NCBI GenBank assembly: GCA_016206755.1
Contig: JACQQZ010000146.1
Location: 1-6,950, forward strand
DNA: 6,950 nt
Origin: Candidatus Omnitrophota bacterium
GTDB taxonomy: Bacteria; Omnitrophota; Gorgyraeia; 1-14-0-20-64-10; JACQQZ01
Direction: 5' to 3'
In this document: positions 5,911-6,950 of the stretch, piece by piece
How positions within the stretch are numbered: the first letter of the stretch is position 1
Layout of the letters: every line of letters starts with the position of its first letter
The notes under the pieces: model-generated
What the model saw: the letters and a program-made list of their open reading frames with translations, nothing else
The model's database searches: none
Told to the model about the DNA's origin: nothing
Program-made: the position numbers and the translations under genes

Positions 5911-6861
5911 ATGTCTCTTCAAAAGACACTGGGTGCTGCAACGCGCGACGCTTACGGCCAGGCATTGGTCGAGGCGGGCAAGGCCAATTCTAAGATCGTC
6001 GTGCTCGACGCGGACTTGGCCAGCTCGACGCGTACCGGCATGTTTGCCAAAGTATTCCCAGACCGCTTTGTGAACGTCGGCATTGCCGAGCAGAATTTGG
6101 TCGGCTTGGCCGGCGGCATCGCTTCGACGGGACTGATTCCTTTTATCTCCAGCTTTTCTTGCTTCTTGACTTGCCGCGGCTACGACCAATTGCGCATGGC
6201 AGTGGCCTATCCCAATTTGAACGTCAAAATCGTCGCTTCGCATGGCGGGATCAGCGTCGGGGAAGACGGCGTTTCGCAGCAGTCGATCGAGGATTACGCC
6301 CTGATGACCAGCTTGCCGAATTTTATCGTCATGGTTCCGTCCGATGAACATACCGCGCGCGCGCTGATTCATGCGGCGGTGGAGCATGTCGGCCCGGTCT
6401 ACATGCGAACATCGCGACCGAAGTCGCCGGTGCTTTACACGAAGGACACGGAATTTGAAATCGGCAAAGGCATGGTGCTGCGCGAGGGGTGCGATGTGAC
6501 GCTGATTGCGACCGGCTTGCTGGTTTGGGAGTCGCTGGCTGCTGCGGAAGAGCTTGCAAGCAAGGGCATTCAGGCCACCGTCGTTGACATCCATACCTTA
6601 AAACCACTCGATACGCCGCTTCTGACCAATTTGGCCAAGAAAACCGGAGCATTCGTTATTTCCGAAGAGCACCAGATCTGGGGGGGCTTAAGCTCGGCCG
6701 TTGCCCGCACGATCTCGCAGCAAAATCCAGTCCCGATGGAATACGTTGCCATTCAGGATACATACGCCGAATCCGGTAAGCCGGAAGACCTCATGGAAAA
6801 ATACGGCCTCACCGCTCGCCACATCGTTTCCGCCGCACAGCGCGTCGTCAAGCGCAAGTAA
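5911..6861 (+). CDS. tkt: Transketolase, C-terminal subunit
   Basis: This is the partner half of the split transketolase, containing the pyrimidine-binding domain and the C-terminal domain; it completes the ThDP active site at the interface with the N-terminal subunit. It has 316 residues. Seen: VVLDADLASSTRTG (30-43), Glu60 in VGIAEQNLVGLAGG (the catalytic glutamate contacting the ThDP pyrimidine), His111 in ASHGGISVGEDG, Arg166-Arg169 in MRTSRP, and the C-terminal SEEHQIWGGL and DTYAESGKPEDL motifs. Gln123 in GEDGVSQQ replaces the His of the bacterial and yeast GPTHQ motif, as in the animal enzyme (GPSQM). The start ATG at 5911 follows the tktN stop by seven bases; the frame is open to an ATG at 5845, but family alignment favours MSLQKTLGAATRDAYG. 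No Shine-Dalgarno sequence is visible, so coupled re-initiation after tktN is likely. The DXS and pyruvate dehydrogenase beta families are excluded by the paired N-half. Confidence 0.96.
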   Translation: MSLQKTLGAATRDAYGQALVEAGKANSKIVVLDADLASSTRTGMFAKVFPDRFVNVGIAEQNLVGLAGGIASTGLIPFISSFSCFLTCRGYDQLRMAVAYPNLNVKIVASHGGISVGEDGVSQQSIEDYALMTSLPNFIVMVPSDEHTARALIHAAVEHVGPVYMRTSRPKSPVLYTKDTEFEIGKGMVLREGCDVTLIATGLLVWESLAAAEELASKGIQATVVDIHTLKPLDTPLLTNLAKKTGAFVISEEHQIWGGLSSAVARTISQQNPVPMEYVAIQDTYAESGKPEDLMEKYGLTARHIVSAAQRVVKRK

Positions 6862-6915
6862 TACAAACGCGCTAAATAATGTGACATTCTGACCACACCA
6901 TGATACCCTGGCTGC
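6862..6915. other. Spacer after tktC, no terminator seen
   Basis: These 54 bases separate tktC from the possible next gene. They contain a small near-palindrome AATGT-G-ACATT (6878-6888). The only hairpin candidate (AGCGC at 6851-6855 with GCGCT at 6869-6873) has a 13-base loop and no T tract, so I do not call a terminator. Transcription from the tkt unit may run on. Confidence 0.4.
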
Positions 6916-6950
6916 ATGAAAACATCCGCTCTGGAGTTAAGGCATCCCGA
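6916..6950 (+). CDS. Possible start of a further gene, cut off by the window
   Basis: An ATG at 6916 opens a frame of 11 codons (MKTSALELRHP) that runs off the right edge. No family can be recognised from so little. A promoter-like pair lies just upstream, GTGACA (6881-6886) and TACCCT (6904-6909), spaced by 17 bases; it would place the transcript start at or next to the A of ATG. There is no Shine-Dalgarno sequence. It could be a leaderless gene or chance. Confidence 0.3.
   Translation, partial: MKTSALELRHP

Noticed and set aside
5884..6594. Minus-strand open frame of 236 codons opposite tktC
   Set aside because: It is the complement of a conserved transketolase half, with no recognisable domain or promoter. 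The length is explained by G+C-rich codon structure.
6680..6686. G7 run in tktC as a phase-variation tract
   Set aside because: It encodes the conserved Trp-Gly-Gly turn in frame; a seven-base run in a core metabolic gene is most simply chance codon use.
6851..6873. Hairpin AGCGC/GCGCT at the end of tktC as a terminator
   Set aside because: The stem is only five bases with a 13-base loop, part of it is inside the coding region, and no T tract follows.
1..6950. CRISPR arrays, insertion sequences, tRNA or rRNA genes
   Set aside because: I read both strands and saw no regularly spaced repeats, transposase motifs, terminal inverted repeats or conserved RNA-gene sequences; almost all bases are in well-supported core genes.

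Overview
The window holds one end of a respiratory complex I gene cluster on the minus strand and a split transketolase on the plus strand. The two transcription units diverge from an intergenic region of 85 bases at 4928-5012. The nuo genes run right to left: nuoJ (4927-4418), nuoK (4421-4119), nuoL (4119-2212), nuoM (2215-704) and nuoN (707 to the left edge, incomplete). They encode membrane-arm subunits, and all four junctions overlap by 1 or 4 bases. The three large antiporter-like subunits and the two small subunits are recognisable from conserved charged residues and loop motifs, and no frame is broken.

On the plus strand, tktN (5013-5903) and tktC (5911-6861) encode the N-terminal ThDP-binding half and the C-terminal half of transketolase as separate proteins, 7 bases apart. 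After tktC there is a short spacer and perhaps the first 11 codons of another gene, starting at 6916.

The intergenic region carries a textbook sigma70-type promoter facing nuoJ (TTGACA, 17 bases, TATAAT, all consensus). A good but weaker promoter facing tktN overlaps it. Each promoter's -35 hexamer lies in the spacer of the other, and together they form the inverted repeat TTGAC-N6-GTCAA. RNA polymerase could therefore probably serve only one direction at a time, which would link complex I membrane-arm expression to pentose phosphate (or Calvin-type) carbon metabolism.

The organism is a bacterium of moderately high G+C by eye. A split transketolase, a nuoJ-first membrane-arm cluster and a divergent NuoM (WPFHSWSP type) suggest an uncultivated or deep-branching Gram-negative lineage such as Omnitrophota, Nitrospirota or PVC relatives. 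That placement is a guess, because there is no phylogenetic marker in the window.

Most of the window is conserved core metabolism and I see no new defence, mobile or RNA system. The points most worth a second look are the NuoM that lacks the usual TM7 lysine, the interlocked divergent promoters, and start regions that lack Shine-Dalgarno sequences.
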